DNA from: Prunus persica
Taxonomy: Eukaryota > Streptophyta > Magnoliopsida > Rosales > Rosaceae
Direction of reading: 5' to 3'
NCBI RefSeq assembly: GCF_000346465.2
Contig: NC_034009.1
Coordinates: 36,091,557 to 36,155,556 of the forward strand
DNA length: 64,000 nucleotides
The notes beneath the pieces are model-generated. The model ran no database searches, had not been told where the DNA came from, and saw only the letters and a program-made list of their open reading frames with translations. Position numbers and translations under genes: made by a program. Every line of letters begins with the position of its first letter. The stretch's first letter is position 1. Shown here piece by piece: positions 47,430-60,328 of this stretch.

Positions 47430-48018
47430 AAACATATCATGTTGTCGTCTTCGCCCCTTTCTTTAAAAATAAATAAATAAAAGAATTCTAAGAAATTGGG
47501 CATCTTTTCTTTTTCTTCTTTCCGTGCTCTTTTTCTTTTCTTTCGGTACAGAACAGAACCCGTCATCTATTCAAATTGTTCTGTTTATGAAACGACATCC
47601 TGTTGTGCAAATAAATTATATAATTGTCAAACAAAAGGACAAAGTAAAAAAAAAAAAAAAAAAATCTGTCGTGGCTGAGACATTGGCAAAATTAAACGTT
47701 TAATATACAAATAAAATCATAGTCATCTATTGATATCTAGAATAATTTTTTTGGACCGACTATGTTAATTGCCACCACATTGTTCAAAAGACTGGAGGAT
47801 TAATTTAATCACGAAGCTGTTTGCAATCCACTGGAATTTATAAATAAAAAGTGTCGCAATCATCTTCACTCACGATCAATACAATCCTCAATACCACAAT
47901 ATCCATTGACGGATGTATGAACAAACTAAGCACACCAAAAGAAAGGACTTTCTCTTCAATATTTTGGCCGAGTAGGCAAAAGAATATGTAGACGGAAAAA
48001 ATGGCAGAAATAACAAAA
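47430..48018. other. Convergent intergenic region (exonuclease/KH and epsin)
   Basis: AATAAA-type polyadenylation signals at 47468-47480 serve the plus-strand gene. A poly(A) run lies at 47646-47663. The rest is the 3' UTR of the epsin gene. Confidence 0.5.
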
Positions 48019-50233
48019 TTACTTTTGGAAACCACCGTATTGGTATTGTTGGCCGCCGCCACCACTGAGACTTGAGAAGATGTCATCGCCTCCCATTCCC
48101 GGCGATGATGGGAACCCAGATTTTCCAAGACCAGTCCCGGAACCCATTGCTCTACCCATGTAATACGAAGTTGGGGGCCCTTTCTCCCTTTCATCTGATC
48201 CGTCAGTCAATCCACCCACAATCCCTACATCCGCCAGATTTACCTTCTTGGCTGCAAGTACATGAAGTGAAGAGGGGATTACAACAGCAGCCTAAACATG
48301 TGATTCGAAATGTCAACATACATAGTCTCTGCTCAAACAATTATATAGGCATACATTACCCGGACAATTTTTCTAAATCTCAACTCACACCTTGAACATT
48401 AAGCAAAATTTACTTTCATGTACACACATATAAATTGTGCTCATGAAAGGCAAAATGCTAGTTGAAATGGTTGAACTTACGAGCAGATATATTAAGATCA
48501 ATCAGTCCACGGCTAAGTGAGTCGGCCCAAATGCCAGATTTCACCTGGAAATCCTTCTTGGGTGGACCATTCAGGTCTGCTGAAGATTTTTTACCCAAAT
48601 TAGTGTCGCTGCCATCATTGACAGAACTTTGGGAAGGTTCTGAAGATGTTGAATCAGACTGAGAGGTGAAGGCCCCAAAAATATCAGATTCACCAAAATT
48701 GTGAAGTGGAACAGTGGCAAAGGGATCAACAATGTTGGTGTTTGTTGGGGCAGCATTTGTAGACTTGGTTTCTGGCTGCGTAACTGGATCAGGGGCGGAA
48801 AAAAGATCTACTGTTGAAGAAGCCAATGGAGAAAGGGTTGGTTGAGAAGCAAATAGATCAACACCATTCTGTATAATTAGTTAGAAAAGAAGATTGTTAG
48901 CACTGAACTTTAAACCCTGTATGAGGAACAAAAGTAATATTAAAATAAAACTTAAAAATGGAAACTCCTAAATTCAGTTGCTTGTTAGAATTCCAAAATC
49001 ACAACTAAAATATTTCTACATGTTCGAAGGTTGCATAAATTAAACTCTGCCCCCTGTAATCAGGGGTACGCTTTACTCATACCCCTCTTTGTTATTGTTT
49101 GGCATTTAATGACAAACGTCACAACCAAAATCGATGACTGGCTAAGCAACAAGCACACTGAAAAAGCTACCTCAATTGTGAATGGGTGTACATGAGCTAT
49201 GTGCCAAAATTGAGTCGTAACTGCGTCTGACCTGAGTTTGAGAACTTGCTCCATTTGCTGTCTGGGGTGGTGCTGATACAAAAGTTGAGTCTGCAAATGC
49301 TCCAGTTTCTGCCTGGGGTGGTGCTGACACAAAAGTTGCATCAGCAAATAGATCAACCTCTGATGAACTGCTGTTAATCCCAGGCTTTTCTGCAGGAACA
49401 GATGTTGGAGCATCTATGAAGTCATCCATCAAACTTTGTCCAAACAGATCCACTTGGTTTGAGCTTGCAACAGCAGCCTCTGTTGAAATAATATAGGGCA
49501 AAATGAAATGTTCAACTATATCCCAGGAATCATACATATTATTTAAAAAACCAAGAACAGTAATTCAATAATCAATGCACTAAAAGATTACCCCATTAAA
49601 CGTCATTGCATAGGATAGAAGAAAAAGCAGGAAAAAATTACATCAAAAAATAATGTGTTGAATGTAACTAGTGATATTCATATAAACGCATATGTTTGAA
49701 CAACTACCAAAGAAATGAACTAAATATATAGTACATCCTATAGCTCATGCAAATATTCAAAAGATCATTATGTTTAACAAATCAAACAATCTCGAAAAGC
49801 ATCCTCAATGCCTTCACGACATCACTTGTGATAAAAAATCAAAGAGCCAAATGGCATCAAATTGATTGTAGCTACGAGACACATAGTAGATGGTAAACAT
49901 GTAGCAACATTTGCCAATGTCTGCCTTGCAAAACTTCCTTTTAACTAACACTAAATTAACAACTGCACCAGAGTTCGTATACTTACTAGCAGCAGAAGTC
50001 CCTCGGGGATCAAAATCATCATCATCGTCATCAGGAACATTTGCGCTTTGAGTATGAACTGAACTGTACTTCTCAGAGTCATTTGATTTATTAGATGACT
50101 TTGACACACTGGATGATATATTATCCTGATCCTTCCTGCAAGAAAAACATTCGGAAGTTAATAAAAACAAAATCACAAAGCAACATATATGTGCTACAGT
50201 CTCTCTGTATACATCTGTGCAAGGTGTGTGTGC

Positions 50234-50268
<35 letters not shown>

Positions 50269-52153
50269 GCAGTCAAAATTGGTCATTTGTAATAAAAATC
50301 ATAATTATTCCCAAATCTTTCCCTCTAGTTCTGAATCTCAGAAGAGCCTTATCCAGTGTTGGTCAACATTTCTCAGCATATAGGCACAATTGTTTGACCT
50401 ATCATGAACAGTAATGATTAAGTACCTGCTGCCATAGCGTGCTGAGGCCTTCTTTGAAGAGCTCTCTCGACGTGACCTGCTAGAGCTGTCCTTCTCAATC
50501 TTGTCTTCTTCATGTCGATCCCTGTCTCTATAGCTATCTTTGAACCTATCACCAGCTCCAGTACCACTTAGACCTCCATAGCGTTCGCTACTCTGATAGC
50601 TGCTACTACTAAATGAGGCTGAAGTTGCAGAACCTGACTTATATGTTATCCCAGTAGATGAAAGTCCAAAGTACCTAAAGTTGGCAATGTGCTAAAAGTT
50701 TATAAGATGAAAACTAATCAAAAGATTTAGAGAAGTTCAAGTAAACTTGAAAATTTAGTCCCCAAAAAATAAACTTACTTGTCACGATTCGCAGCAGCTT
50801 TATTTCTAACTTCTTGTATTTTATCTTTGTTATTTAAAAGAGCCACAATGGTTTCCGCCTTCTTCCTCACATTTATTCCCAAATCCTTCCCATTTGGCTC
50901 AACATATTCAAAACTTGTGAGAGCCTTCACCACCAAAAAAACCAAAGGATAAAGAAGTTTGAGTACACTCAACCGTATTCTTAACTTCATATCTGCCAAA
51001 AAAATTCAGGATAATAGAAATAGTCCTTACTGAGATTTGGAAAGTATGTTCTATAATGTCATCCACAGCTCGTTCAGATCCATGTGACACCAAATATTCT
51101 ATAACAGCCAATGCCTGATACAGAAATGATAATGTTGAGGGCATAAATACGCACATGATTCTATGAAGTTATAATACACTAGAATCCTCTTTAAGCACAA
51201 TATTTGAACAATATTAACTGAATTCTTACCTTATAGACATAACGCCAATCTTTTCCTGTCTCAGTCAATCTTGTCCACAAAACATTCATAACCATCTGAC
51301 ATTCCGAACTGAAAGATAACAAAAGTCAGCAAATGCGGGTAAGTACAGCAAGCCAAGTTCTTTCTGATTCTGAACTTTACTGCAGGGAGGATTAAACAAG
51401 GAAAAAAACAGATAAATGGAGTTGAAAATTACAATTTTTTTGTGGCCTGTGCGATCTCTGCCAATGCAGATCCATGAGGACCCCAAGGTTCATTATCCGT
51501 TGCATCCAATACCTGTAACATATCAGTAATGAAACAAATTTGCGTGAGCTAAAATTAAAAATCACAAATTGAGAAATAGCTGATATTCATATCATCCACA
51601 GTTTACCACTAGAAGACGAGAAAAAACAAAACGTATCAGCTACTTAAGCTAAAATACAAATTTGATGCATGGATTTCTTAATTGGAGAAGACTTTTTCCA
51701 CCAACCTCTCAAAGCTAAAAGATCAAAACTAAGTCCAGAATATCATTATTTCTGTCTAAATGTATCTTAAAAGATAGAATTTAAGCTTGCAAAACGCACA
51801 ATGGTACAACAATCATTGAACACAAACAGAAAGGGCACTATTCGCACCATGAATACAATAATTCGAGTTCAGATCTATAATTTTAATCACAAAATAAAAA
51901 TTCTAATGAAAAATGAAAAATTCGAAGAAATTAAACGTAACCGAAGTTAATTAAACTCTATTTGTTGCTTTACCTTCTGTTCCATCTCCGGAACCTTCAA
52001 GACCTTCAGATTCACCTCCCTCTTTCTGCACATTAAGACAAGGAAATGGAATTAACAGCTGATAAAAATGAATAAATTGCGTAAATCGAAAATGCCAAGG
52101 TCGGAAGCTGACATTTCTCGGACCGTTTGATCGAAGACCTTCATGAAATCCAT
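48019..52153 (-). CDS. Clathrin interactor EPSIN1-like (ENTH domain protein)
   Basis: Adaptor for clathrin-coated vesicles, in Arabidopsis acting in TGN/Golgi-to-vacuole traffic. Exons 52113-52153, 51974-52025, 51433-51512, 51230-51308, 51031-51114, 50779-50924, 50426-50674, 49987-50135, 49232-49479, 48481-48868 and 48019-48251 give 582 aa. The ENTH domain spans about 15-160: [102 protein letters not shown] and YFGLSSTG. The C-terminal half is disordered, with a Ser/Arg-rich stretch, an acidic run ([12 protein letters not shown]), repeated VDLF motifs, a VDPFATVP motif (DPF, AP-2/AP-1 binding) and GLIDLNIS (clathrin-box-like). It closes with a Gly/Gln-rich tail. A 5' UTR intron is likely (donor near 52302, acceptor near 52161). 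Confidence 0.92.
50236..50267 (-). repeat. (GA)n microsatellite in epsin intron 7
   Basis: About 16 GA units; CT on the sense strand of the gene. Confidence 0.9.
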
Positions 52154-52358
52154 GACAAATCTGCAGAATCTGAAATATTCAAAAAAATATTCGGAAATTC
52201 GTGATCAGTTTGGAACAGACAAATATTGCGATGCATCCGATGGAACCGCAAAATTTGAAGTCAATGTATGAAATTTTACAAGATTATAATGGAAGAAGAA
52301 GCACCTTTGAGTAGAAACCAGAAAGGAAAGGATTGCAGATCTTGGCGTGCGTCGCAGT

Positions 52359-52362
<4 letters not shown>

Positions 52363-52405
<43 letters not shown>
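52363..52405 (-). repeat. (GA)n microsatellite in the epsin 5' UTR
   Basis: About 21 units, reading CT on the sense strand, roughly 210 bp before the start codon and probably in the first non-coding exon. Confidence 0.85.
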
Positions 52406-52406
<1 letters not shown>

Positions 52407-52652
52407 GTAATCAGGTGGTCTCGTCTGTGGTTTTAAATCTCATATACTGTCCGTCATATTTTGCAGTTACAAAGAAATTGAAGGTTAAACCGGTAAAGCC
52501 AGCGCGGCTCGCAATCATATGCTGCCAAATAAAAATTATGGGCTTTTTTTTGTTCACCCAAAAATAATAATAATTTGTTACTTGCCAAATAAAAATTAGT
52601 CGTTTTTGTTACTTAAATTTGATTTGATTTGATTTGATTTTTTTTTTGAGTA

Positions 52653-52712
52653 ATGCTATTTAGACACACAATATTGACCACCTTATGTGGCAACTGATGT
52701 GTCATGCTAGGG
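52653..52712. mobile_element. Single terminal piece of a MITE
   Basis: Reads TGCTATTTAGACACACAAT then TTGACCACCTTATGTGGCAA, matching both ends of the element at 53400-53632. I found no partner inverted repeat downstream, so it is a truncated copy or solo end. Confidence 0.55.
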
Positions 52713-53137
52713 TAATTAATGAAAAAAATCAGGTACAATCTAAAACATCATTAGTGGCAAAAGCCTTTCTTTTGATTGGGGACGTGACAGCTTTTATTTA
52801 TTTATGGGGGTTAAAATTCAGCGCCCACTAAAGTTGTGGATATCATTTGTTAGAGTGACGTTCCCGCTTAAAACTACCCCGCCCACAAACAATCTACGCA
52901 CAATAAGCTGACTCAGAAGCTCACATTCCTGTTATTCCTCTAAAAGATTTTATTGTCAATAACTAAATGATTACTTTTGCCAGATCATTACGAGAAAAAG
53001 GCATTATCCTACACACCACAACCTAAAGGATAGAAAAAAAAAAGGAGCTTCATGTACATCAATATAATAAATTTGGGTACAAGTTTGTATACACTTTTCA
53101 AGTTAAAGGGGAACAAAACTCAGTCAATGCGTGGTCA

Positions 53138-53237
53138 NNNNNNNNNNNNNNNNNNNNNNNNNNNNNNNNNNNNNNNNNNNNNNNNNNNNNNNNNNNNNNN
53201 NNNNNNNNNNNNNNNNNNNNNNNNNNNNNNNNNNNNN
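53138..53237. other. Assembly gap (100 N)
   Basis: Exactly 100 N, a conventional gap of unknown size. Sequence on either side is intergenic. Confidence 1.
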
Positions 53238-53399
53238 TTGATTTGTATGTCATATCAGTGTCGCTCTAGACTTCAATCTTGACAGGTACTAATAAAAATA
53301 TCGTCTATTCAGGCTACCCAACGGAATAATGTCGTGTAGTTACACAAGAAACTTCGTGGTATTTGTCCTAACTCTCATTGATCTGAATTGACTGTTCTG

Positions 53400-53632
53400 A
53401 TGCTAACGCTACTTAGACACGCAATACTTACCACTCTTATGTGGCCACTGATACACACGCCATGTCAATGAATAAATGTTGTCATGACAATTAGAAACTA
53501 ATTGGAAACACTCAAGCATTCCTAGTGAGTGGCCTCATGACAGCATTCACTTAATTGACCTGGCATGACACATCAGTTGCCACATAAAGTGGTCAGTTAA
53601 GGTGGTCAATGTTATGTGTCCAAATAGCATTT
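53400..53632. mobile_element. MITE with long terminal inverted repeats
   Basis: The left end (ATGCTAACGCTACTTAGACA, then CTTACCAC...TTATGTGGCCACTGAT) is mirrored by the right end (ATCAGTTGCCACATAA...GTGGTCAATG, then TGTGTCCAAATAGCAT). The arms are about 60 bp. No transposase ORF. The target duplication is not clear, so the superfamily is left open. Confidence 0.7.
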
Positions 53633-54682
53633 TTGGTTTCATTAACAAATTTTATTGACACTCAGAAATTATGAATGTACACTAGAAGCTTCTTAACTTT
53701 GGACCCGAAGTTTTTGATTTTAAACTACCTTGTTACAATTGGTTTCTCAATCTAGCAAGTTTTCCTTATTTCAAATAGGACTTAGGTGAGGTTATAAAAT
53801 CCAGCTCAATTGTGGGCATTTAAAATCACACAAGGAAGTTGATAGTGAGAACCAAACGAGGTATAATAAGTTTGAGAAAGGGTGTATAAAGGTTTTATTC
53901 AATTGTATACATGCTCGATTTTGAGGTTAAAAGCGAAGATTCTTTGACAATATAAATAAAATTTTGCTGAATCACGTAAATTTTTAGTTCAAAAACTCTG
54001 TAAGGATGTAAATAAAATTTTGTCGAACCACGTTAATTCTTGGTGTGTTGTTTTTTTGGTTTTTTTCGTATTTCGTATTGGGCTTTAAGGGTGGCTCACG
54101 GTGTTTTTTGCCCTTTTCCGAAATTAGGGTTACGGACAAACTCATGAAATTTGTTAATTGGATCTGCTAATGGGCCCAATAAGCCCAACCCTAGAAATAT
54201 ATGGGGCCTGGGTTTTCTTAAGGCCGCTCGGCCTTCGCGTGCTGGTTCATCAACTCCATTTCCTAATTAACTGTCTGGCTCATTTCTTCATACAACGAAC
54301 AAATCCCATCATCGTAGTCCCGCTGATTATTCGTCTGTCATAGTAAATTACCTCACAGCCTGTGATATAAGTCTCCCTCTTTTGTCTGGTTAAGTTATTT
54401 CTGGTACCTAAAAAAAACTACCATTCCTGGTCTGCTTTTACTCTTTAACCAGTCCAACCTCCGTGACCGATCACCCTGCAAAACTCTGAACGCGGTTTTC
54501 AATATTGTCAGTCCGTTTTTTTTTTTCTTTTTTCAAAATTATTTAAATTATATAGCTTCATTTATGTTGACCGTAGCTTTGTTCAATCAGATGGGTCAAA
54601 GTCACTGATCAACTTGTTTGATTTGGTTGCAGGATCTTAAAAGATATTGTTTTGCTTGTCTGGAAAACAAATCAGAGCAAAA

Positions 54683-56219
54683 ATGTTTAAGCGAGTATTT
54701 GGGAAAGCAAAGCAGGAAGCCAATGCCCTGCCAACTATACACAAATTAAACGATGTATGATTTTGGGTTTGTAGGTGTTGTCAGGGTTGTGCTGGAATTT
54801 TTCGCAAATTTTACGAGTCTGAATCTTGTGTTGAGATTATAGTTATATGGGTTTTTGTTTTTCTGCTAAAAGTATTGTTTTTTGGGATTGTGCAGACACT
54901 TGAGATGTTAGAGAAAAAGGAGAAAGTTCTTGTAAAGAAGGCAGCTGCGGAGGTTGAGAAGGCTAAGCAATTTACTCAAGCACGAAACCGAACTGGTAAG
55001 ACCCCCTACAGGCTACATGTCGTTTATTTAGTTTTTTTTCTGTTCCTTTTCTCTTTTTGGTGAAATTATATCATATGAATATATGTTTTGTATAGGATCC
55101 GGAAAGAACTATTTTTTTTCTTTCTTTTTGATTTTGTTGGGTTTTTAAGAATGATGCTAGGCTGTTGCATGGTTTGCCATTTGTGGTGGAAGGACATGTA
55201 AAACACTAGAGAAAACAATGGAGTTATTAATTAACTGTTTAAATCTGAACCCGTAAGCAAGTAAATTATGTAGGTTTTGAAAGCAAACCGTATTTTTTTC
55301 GCAATTAGTATCAAATTGTATATCTTATTCTTGTTTTTTATCCAGCGGCAATAAAATGTTTAAAGAGGAAAAGGCTTTACGAACAACAAATTGAGCAGCT
55401 TGGAAATTTCCAATTGCGCATTCATGATCAGGTAGGTACTGTTGTAAATTTTAGTGAAGTTTCATTTGTTGAGAGTTTATCATGAAGACATATTTTGAAT
55501 TGGGGTTTCAGATGATAATGCTGGAAGGTGCAAACGCTACAACGGAAACTGTTGATGCATTGAGAAGTGGAACATCTGTGATGAAGGCCATGAACAAGGC
55601 CACGTAAGTTGCATTTAAACTGCATTCCGTAGAATTTATAGATTCCATGGCCATAATTGCCATAACAATGAAAGAAATTTAAATTCAAATGAACTATAGC
55701 ATCCTCTGCAAAGTCAGTCTTAAGTTACTCTCAAAGCACTTTGGATGATCTTTCAAAGGAAGCATTCCATATCCTTCTGTTCTGAATTGTACATCTCAAC
55801 TTTGGCCTTTTTTTAACAGGAAAATTGATGATTTGGAGAAAACAATGGATGAGATCAATGACCAAACTGAAAGCATGAAGCAGATTCAGGAGGCATTATC
55901 AGCACCTATTGGTGCAGCAGCTGATTTTGATGAAGTATGATCTTTGCAAGTTCTTAGTTCATGCATGCAATGGTTTATTTTCAATATATTAGGTTCAAAT
56001 TATGCAACTTTGTTTCTGCAGGATGAATTGGAAGCAGAGCTTGAAGAACTGGAAGGAGCTGAATTGGAGGAGGAGCTTTTCCAGCCAGCCACAACTGCTC
56101 CCGCAGCTACAGTACACGTAAATGCCCCGGTAGGCAGGCAACCAACCCAACCAGCTCCTCAGAGGAACAACCGTGATGAGGATGAGCTTGCTGCATTACA
56201 GGCAGAGATGGCACTTTAA
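54683..56219 (+). CDS. ESCRT-III subunit VPS32/SNF7 (CHMP4 homologue)
   Basis: Core filament-forming subunit of ESCRT-III, which bends and cuts endosomal membranes during multivesicular body formation. Exons 54683-54754, 54896-54995, 55346-55431, 55512-55603, 55820-55934 and 56022-56219 give 220 aa, the usual size. A basic N-terminal half (MFKRVFGKAKQE, LEMLEKKEKVLVKKAAAEVE, KCLKRKRLYEQQIEQL) binds membrane and polymerises. An acidic C-terminal half follows (KIDDLEKTMDEINDQTE, ELEAELEELEGAELEEELF). The last residues DELAALQAEMAL form the amphipathic Bro1/ALIX- or VPS4-binding helix. The start is the only suitable ATG. AATAAA at about 56467 is a likely polyadenylation signal. Confidence 0.94.
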
Positions 56220-59190
56220 GAGGTTACTTATATGTATCAGGTTGGTAATTTATCTTGACAATGGACTCCTCACTCAAGCGGGGTGATGCACATAATAAGA
56301 TTTAAATTGTCGTAGAACTTAAATAAGAATTCAGCTTCTGTTGGATTAAGATTTAAATTGTCATTTGAATCAAAGTTATGTTTCTCAAAGCATTTATGTT
56401 ACTTCATATGATCTGATGGGTTTTGTTGCTGTGTTTGCAGTTGTTAACATATAGAAGGAGAAGATTAATAAAACTTGAATTATGGAGGATGATGCGAATC
56501 TCTCGGACTCTCCAGACTGACTTGTGACTTTTAATACTGCATTTGATGGTCTGTATGTATACAAAATAATAAGTTGGTAAAACTGTTTTTACTACTTTGT
56601 AATATAATGGGTCAAATATTAGGCTTCTTTGTACAACTAATACTGGGAACTTATAGTCATTTTTTTTTATTTTATCACTATCGAAATCTTATTATGATTT
56701 TACAAAGTTAAACATAAACTCTATGCTTGATCACAATTTTAGAATCGTTAAGCTATGATTTCGAGCTAATCGATGACTTGCAAAAACGGCTATAGCTCAC
56801 AGAATGATTCTAAGAAAATCTTAACACACGCATCGCATCAATTACATGAGGGCAATGGAAATATATCATTACTCTCCATACATAACATCGATCCATTGAC
56901 CGAGCAACGTGCATGAAAAATATTCAAAACGACGCACCATAATTTGAAGGATTCAATGTCAAAGAGAAGAATGAACAAAACATAAAAGCATGTATAAGAT
57001 GGGTGTGAACCATGCTTGCAATTTGACAAAGATTCTCTACTTAAATATAAACAGAACAAACCGTGAAAGTGGGGGGGGGGGACCATAAGTGCATCATCAT
57101 ATGAACACAAGAAAAACAAGAACCTGTATGTTTTTGCTCTGGTGTTTCAATGAGTTTCATAATTTTAATTTTAACTTTTAGACAGGCAACAAAGTTGAGG
57201 TTATCTTTTTCTCTGACTTGGAATAACTCTGTCTTCCATAAAGAAAAGTCTGAAAGGGATGCCCCATCTTAAGTTCTTCACTTGCTGATGATTGTAAGGC
57301 ATAAAATAGGATTATGGGGTGTGACTTCTTAATCACATCAGACTAATTGCAAGATTCTTCACTTGGTTTGTTTTTTTTTTTTCCTTTCTTTTTCCTTATT
57401 GATTTCTCTTAACAGCTAAATTCCATGAATTTGGACTTTCTGAAATAGCCAATGGAGAAGAGGGACCTCTATTGTGAAAACAAGGGGCTCTTACACATTG
57501 TCTTTTCTGATTTCTGATATGGGATTTATGCTTTCTTCTTAAGTTCATTTGAAGAAGCAAATGACCCACTAGTATAGTGGTTTAGAGCAATTGTTCCTTA
57601 AGAAAAATTCTAGGTTCGAGTCCTAGCATCCATGTAGTGTGTGTGAGTTTAGTATGTTATCGCCCCTCTCAATAAAAAATGTCCTCAAAAAAGTTCATTT
57701 GGAGAAGGAATATTCAACCACACATAAAATGCCACCAAGAAGGAGATAAAGAACATTCATTATGATGCAACCTTTGAAGTTCAATGTGAAAGCATAAGAT
57801 AAGAGACAGAGAGAGATCAAAACGTGAACCCCATCTGTTTTAAACCTTTCTGTAAATGCAATATATCCCATAATTAAGAAAACTTCAAAACCAGATTCCC
57901 AGCCCTGGATAGCTTCGATGATTTTCAAACAATCCCTAATTGGGGCAATTCTCGTAGACGGAGCATATGCAATGTTTGGTAGCTTATGGCAAGTGATCTA
58001 ATCTCATATTTTAAGATGATGACTAAGACTAACAATGTTTTATTTAAATTGGGTTTCCAAAATAAACAATAATGATTAAGTAATGCTTAAGAACTTAATA
58101 ATGGCAGTGATTAGTGAGGCTTAATTATAATCTTAAAGTCTTCCCTTCACCAATAAATTGTACGGGAAATTAAAAAATAATTATGTCCTCTCGATTCGTG
58201 AATGGACAGGGTACTTGACCGTACAATGAACAATGAAAACGATCCATGGATAAGTTTAATGTTCTAGTTATGAATCACAGCTCTCAAACAGTGACACTTG
58301 ACCTTAGGCACACACTGCATGAATAATTTAAACCATATGGAGTCGAAACATTCAGAACGCGTTTTTCCAAAAAATAATGGCTTCTCAATACACATAAAAA
58401 GGGAGAAAATTTTTGTAAGTTTCTATAGGGTAATGTATGCAAATGTGTATTCACATTGCTGCATGAGATGAAAATATCCAAGCGATAATGGAGAGGGGGA
58501 TTGAAACACAAGACCTCAACTGCTTCTTCAAACATAACCTTTGATTTTACCACTTCCAAGTCTTGAAGTTGCAGAGATGATGTAGGTTATGACTGAGTAA
58601 AATATCAAAAGCAGGGCAGAGTATCTTTTATGGTTATTTTTTGAGAGGGACATTTCGGATCATGATCAACTTTGAACTGGCCACACCCCCACACAACTTT
58701 CATGACCCCTGGCATATAAAGAAACAGGCAAACATGCTGAGGCCATCCAAACCCCCCAACACTGATTCTTTGTGCCATTGTACCTTAAAGACAGAGTAAA
58801 TTAATTAACCAAATTTCTGAGAACCCACAATGGGAATGCCTGTGAAAGTTGAAAGCTTTATACACAGACAAACAAAACAAACAGAGACAAAGAGGAAGGG
58901 TTCCATACATGTTCATCTACTAGTCATTACTTAAAATTTTGATTTACATCACATTTTCTCCTCCTCTATGAACAGAAGCAGAGGTCCAACTGAGACTGAA
59001 TATGACTAGAATAAATGAAAAAGAAATTAAAACAAAGGGGAACCAAAAAAGAACATCCTTTTTTCTAGCTAATATTTACTTCCCCCATTTCCTTCGCCAG
59101 TTCTAAGCATTTGCTTTTGTTTCTTTTCCCCATGCTTTTTGGTTTTCACAGATGGTTGAGAACCCTTTGACTCAGTCCTTGTTTTGTGCC
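56220..59190. other. Convergent intergenic region (VPS32 / MYB) with a SINE
   Basis: Contains the 3' UTR of VPS32, AT-rich spacer, a (G)10 run near 57070 and one SINE (57558-57690). No coding sequence supported. 59000-59190 is probably the 3' UTR of the MYB gene. Confidence 0.5.
57558..57690 (+). mobile_element. tRNA-derived SINE with 17-bp target duplication
   Basis: Flanked by AAGTTCATTTGAAGAAG (57541-57557) and AAGTTCATTTGGAGAAG (57691-57707), one mismatch. The head has TAGTATAGTGGTTTAGAG (A-box-like) and TCTAGGTTCGAGTCCTAG (B box), like a Pol III-transcribed tRNA. The tail is A-rich. It is not a functional tRNA because no cloverleaf with proper anticodon and acceptor stems forms. Confidence 0.83.
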
Positions 59191-60259
59191 TCAATATGAG
59201 CTTGAAAATAAATCACCAAAATTTGTACAGCTAGCTGGGCCAAATTCACTGGTTTTTTCTCCAAAGCACATGCCATAATTCACATCATAAGGCAGACCGA
59301 AATCTGTAAACAACCCAGAATCATCAAGGGAACCATTTCCAGGTAGTGAGGCACACTTGTCAACAGCAGCTATTGAAGAAGAGTCTGAAATGTTTGAGCC
59401 ATCCTGAGATAATGAAACAGTAGTGTAACTTTTCTTTGAACTTGCACCAAAATCTGAAAAAGCCATGACCTTGGAGCTGTATAATTGATCTGGTGAGTTT
59501 AAAGTCCAGGTTTGGTTATAGGCATTCAGTCCAGAATTAACATCAGTTAACATGTGCAATGTGGGTGGAATTTGGGTTTGGAATGTTGAAAAGGCAGAGT
59601 CTTGGGGTTCAGCTTTTGGGACACAAGGCAGGGCCAGTGAGGCTGCAGAGCCAGGAAGAGTGGCATTGTTAGTGGGCTCTTTGCTGTTCTTTGTTGTGAG
59701 GTTTTGTTTTCCCCCAAATAGCTTCTTCTTTAATTTGGTGTTCCAATAGTTCTTCACATCATTATCTGTTCTTCCAGACATCTGAGAAGCTATCACTGAC
59801 CATCTGAAAAAAAGTGGGGAAAAATGTTAGAAATTATTAATAGTGTTGCAGATATAAAAACCATGAAAAAATTTAGTATAAAGAATGATAAATGGACTTG
59901 CCGGCTCCCCATTTGGTTGTAGAGGCTACATATAATGCTGTCTTCCTCTTCAGTGAAGCATCCATGTTTGATGTCTGGCCTCAGATAATTGAGCCAACGT
60001 AAACGGCAACTCTTCCCACATCTCCTAAGACCTGAAAAAAAAAAGGAAAAATACAATTGTAAGAAGAAGAAAAAAAGTTCAACCTTTTCTCATCCAGAAA
60101 AATTCTGAGAGTCAAACTGATGAATGGGTTTAGTATGGACGATTCATTGAACAAATTGGCAAAATAAAAAAAGAAGAACCCTTTTGTTCTTTTTTTCATA
60201 ATTTTCATTCTGTGAGGTCAAAAGATAGAACTAAGCATCACACAGAGACAGAGTGTGTG

Positions 60260-60328
<69 letters not shown>

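Larger units (their letters stand above)
52406..54682. other. Divergent intergenic region with MITEs and a sequence gap
   Basis: Separates the epsin gene (-) from VPS32 (+). It holds two related MITE pieces (52653-52712 and 53400-53632) and the 100-N gap. (TTTGA)n-like runs occur at 52618-52640. No gene was found. Confidence 0.55.

Noticed and set aside
57575..57640. tRNA gene
   Set aside because: Only A- and B-box-like regions are present inside an element with target duplications; a proper cloverleaf does not form. It is a SINE.
58440..58560. Possible third SINE on the minus strand
   Set aside because: Only a weak B-box-like match (GTGTTTCAATCCCC); no target duplication or tail visible.
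59897..59901. Alternative GT donor for MYB intron 2 (CAA/GTCC)
   Set aside because: Would shift the frame of the R3 repeat; the GC donor keeps the conserved RWSVIA junction.
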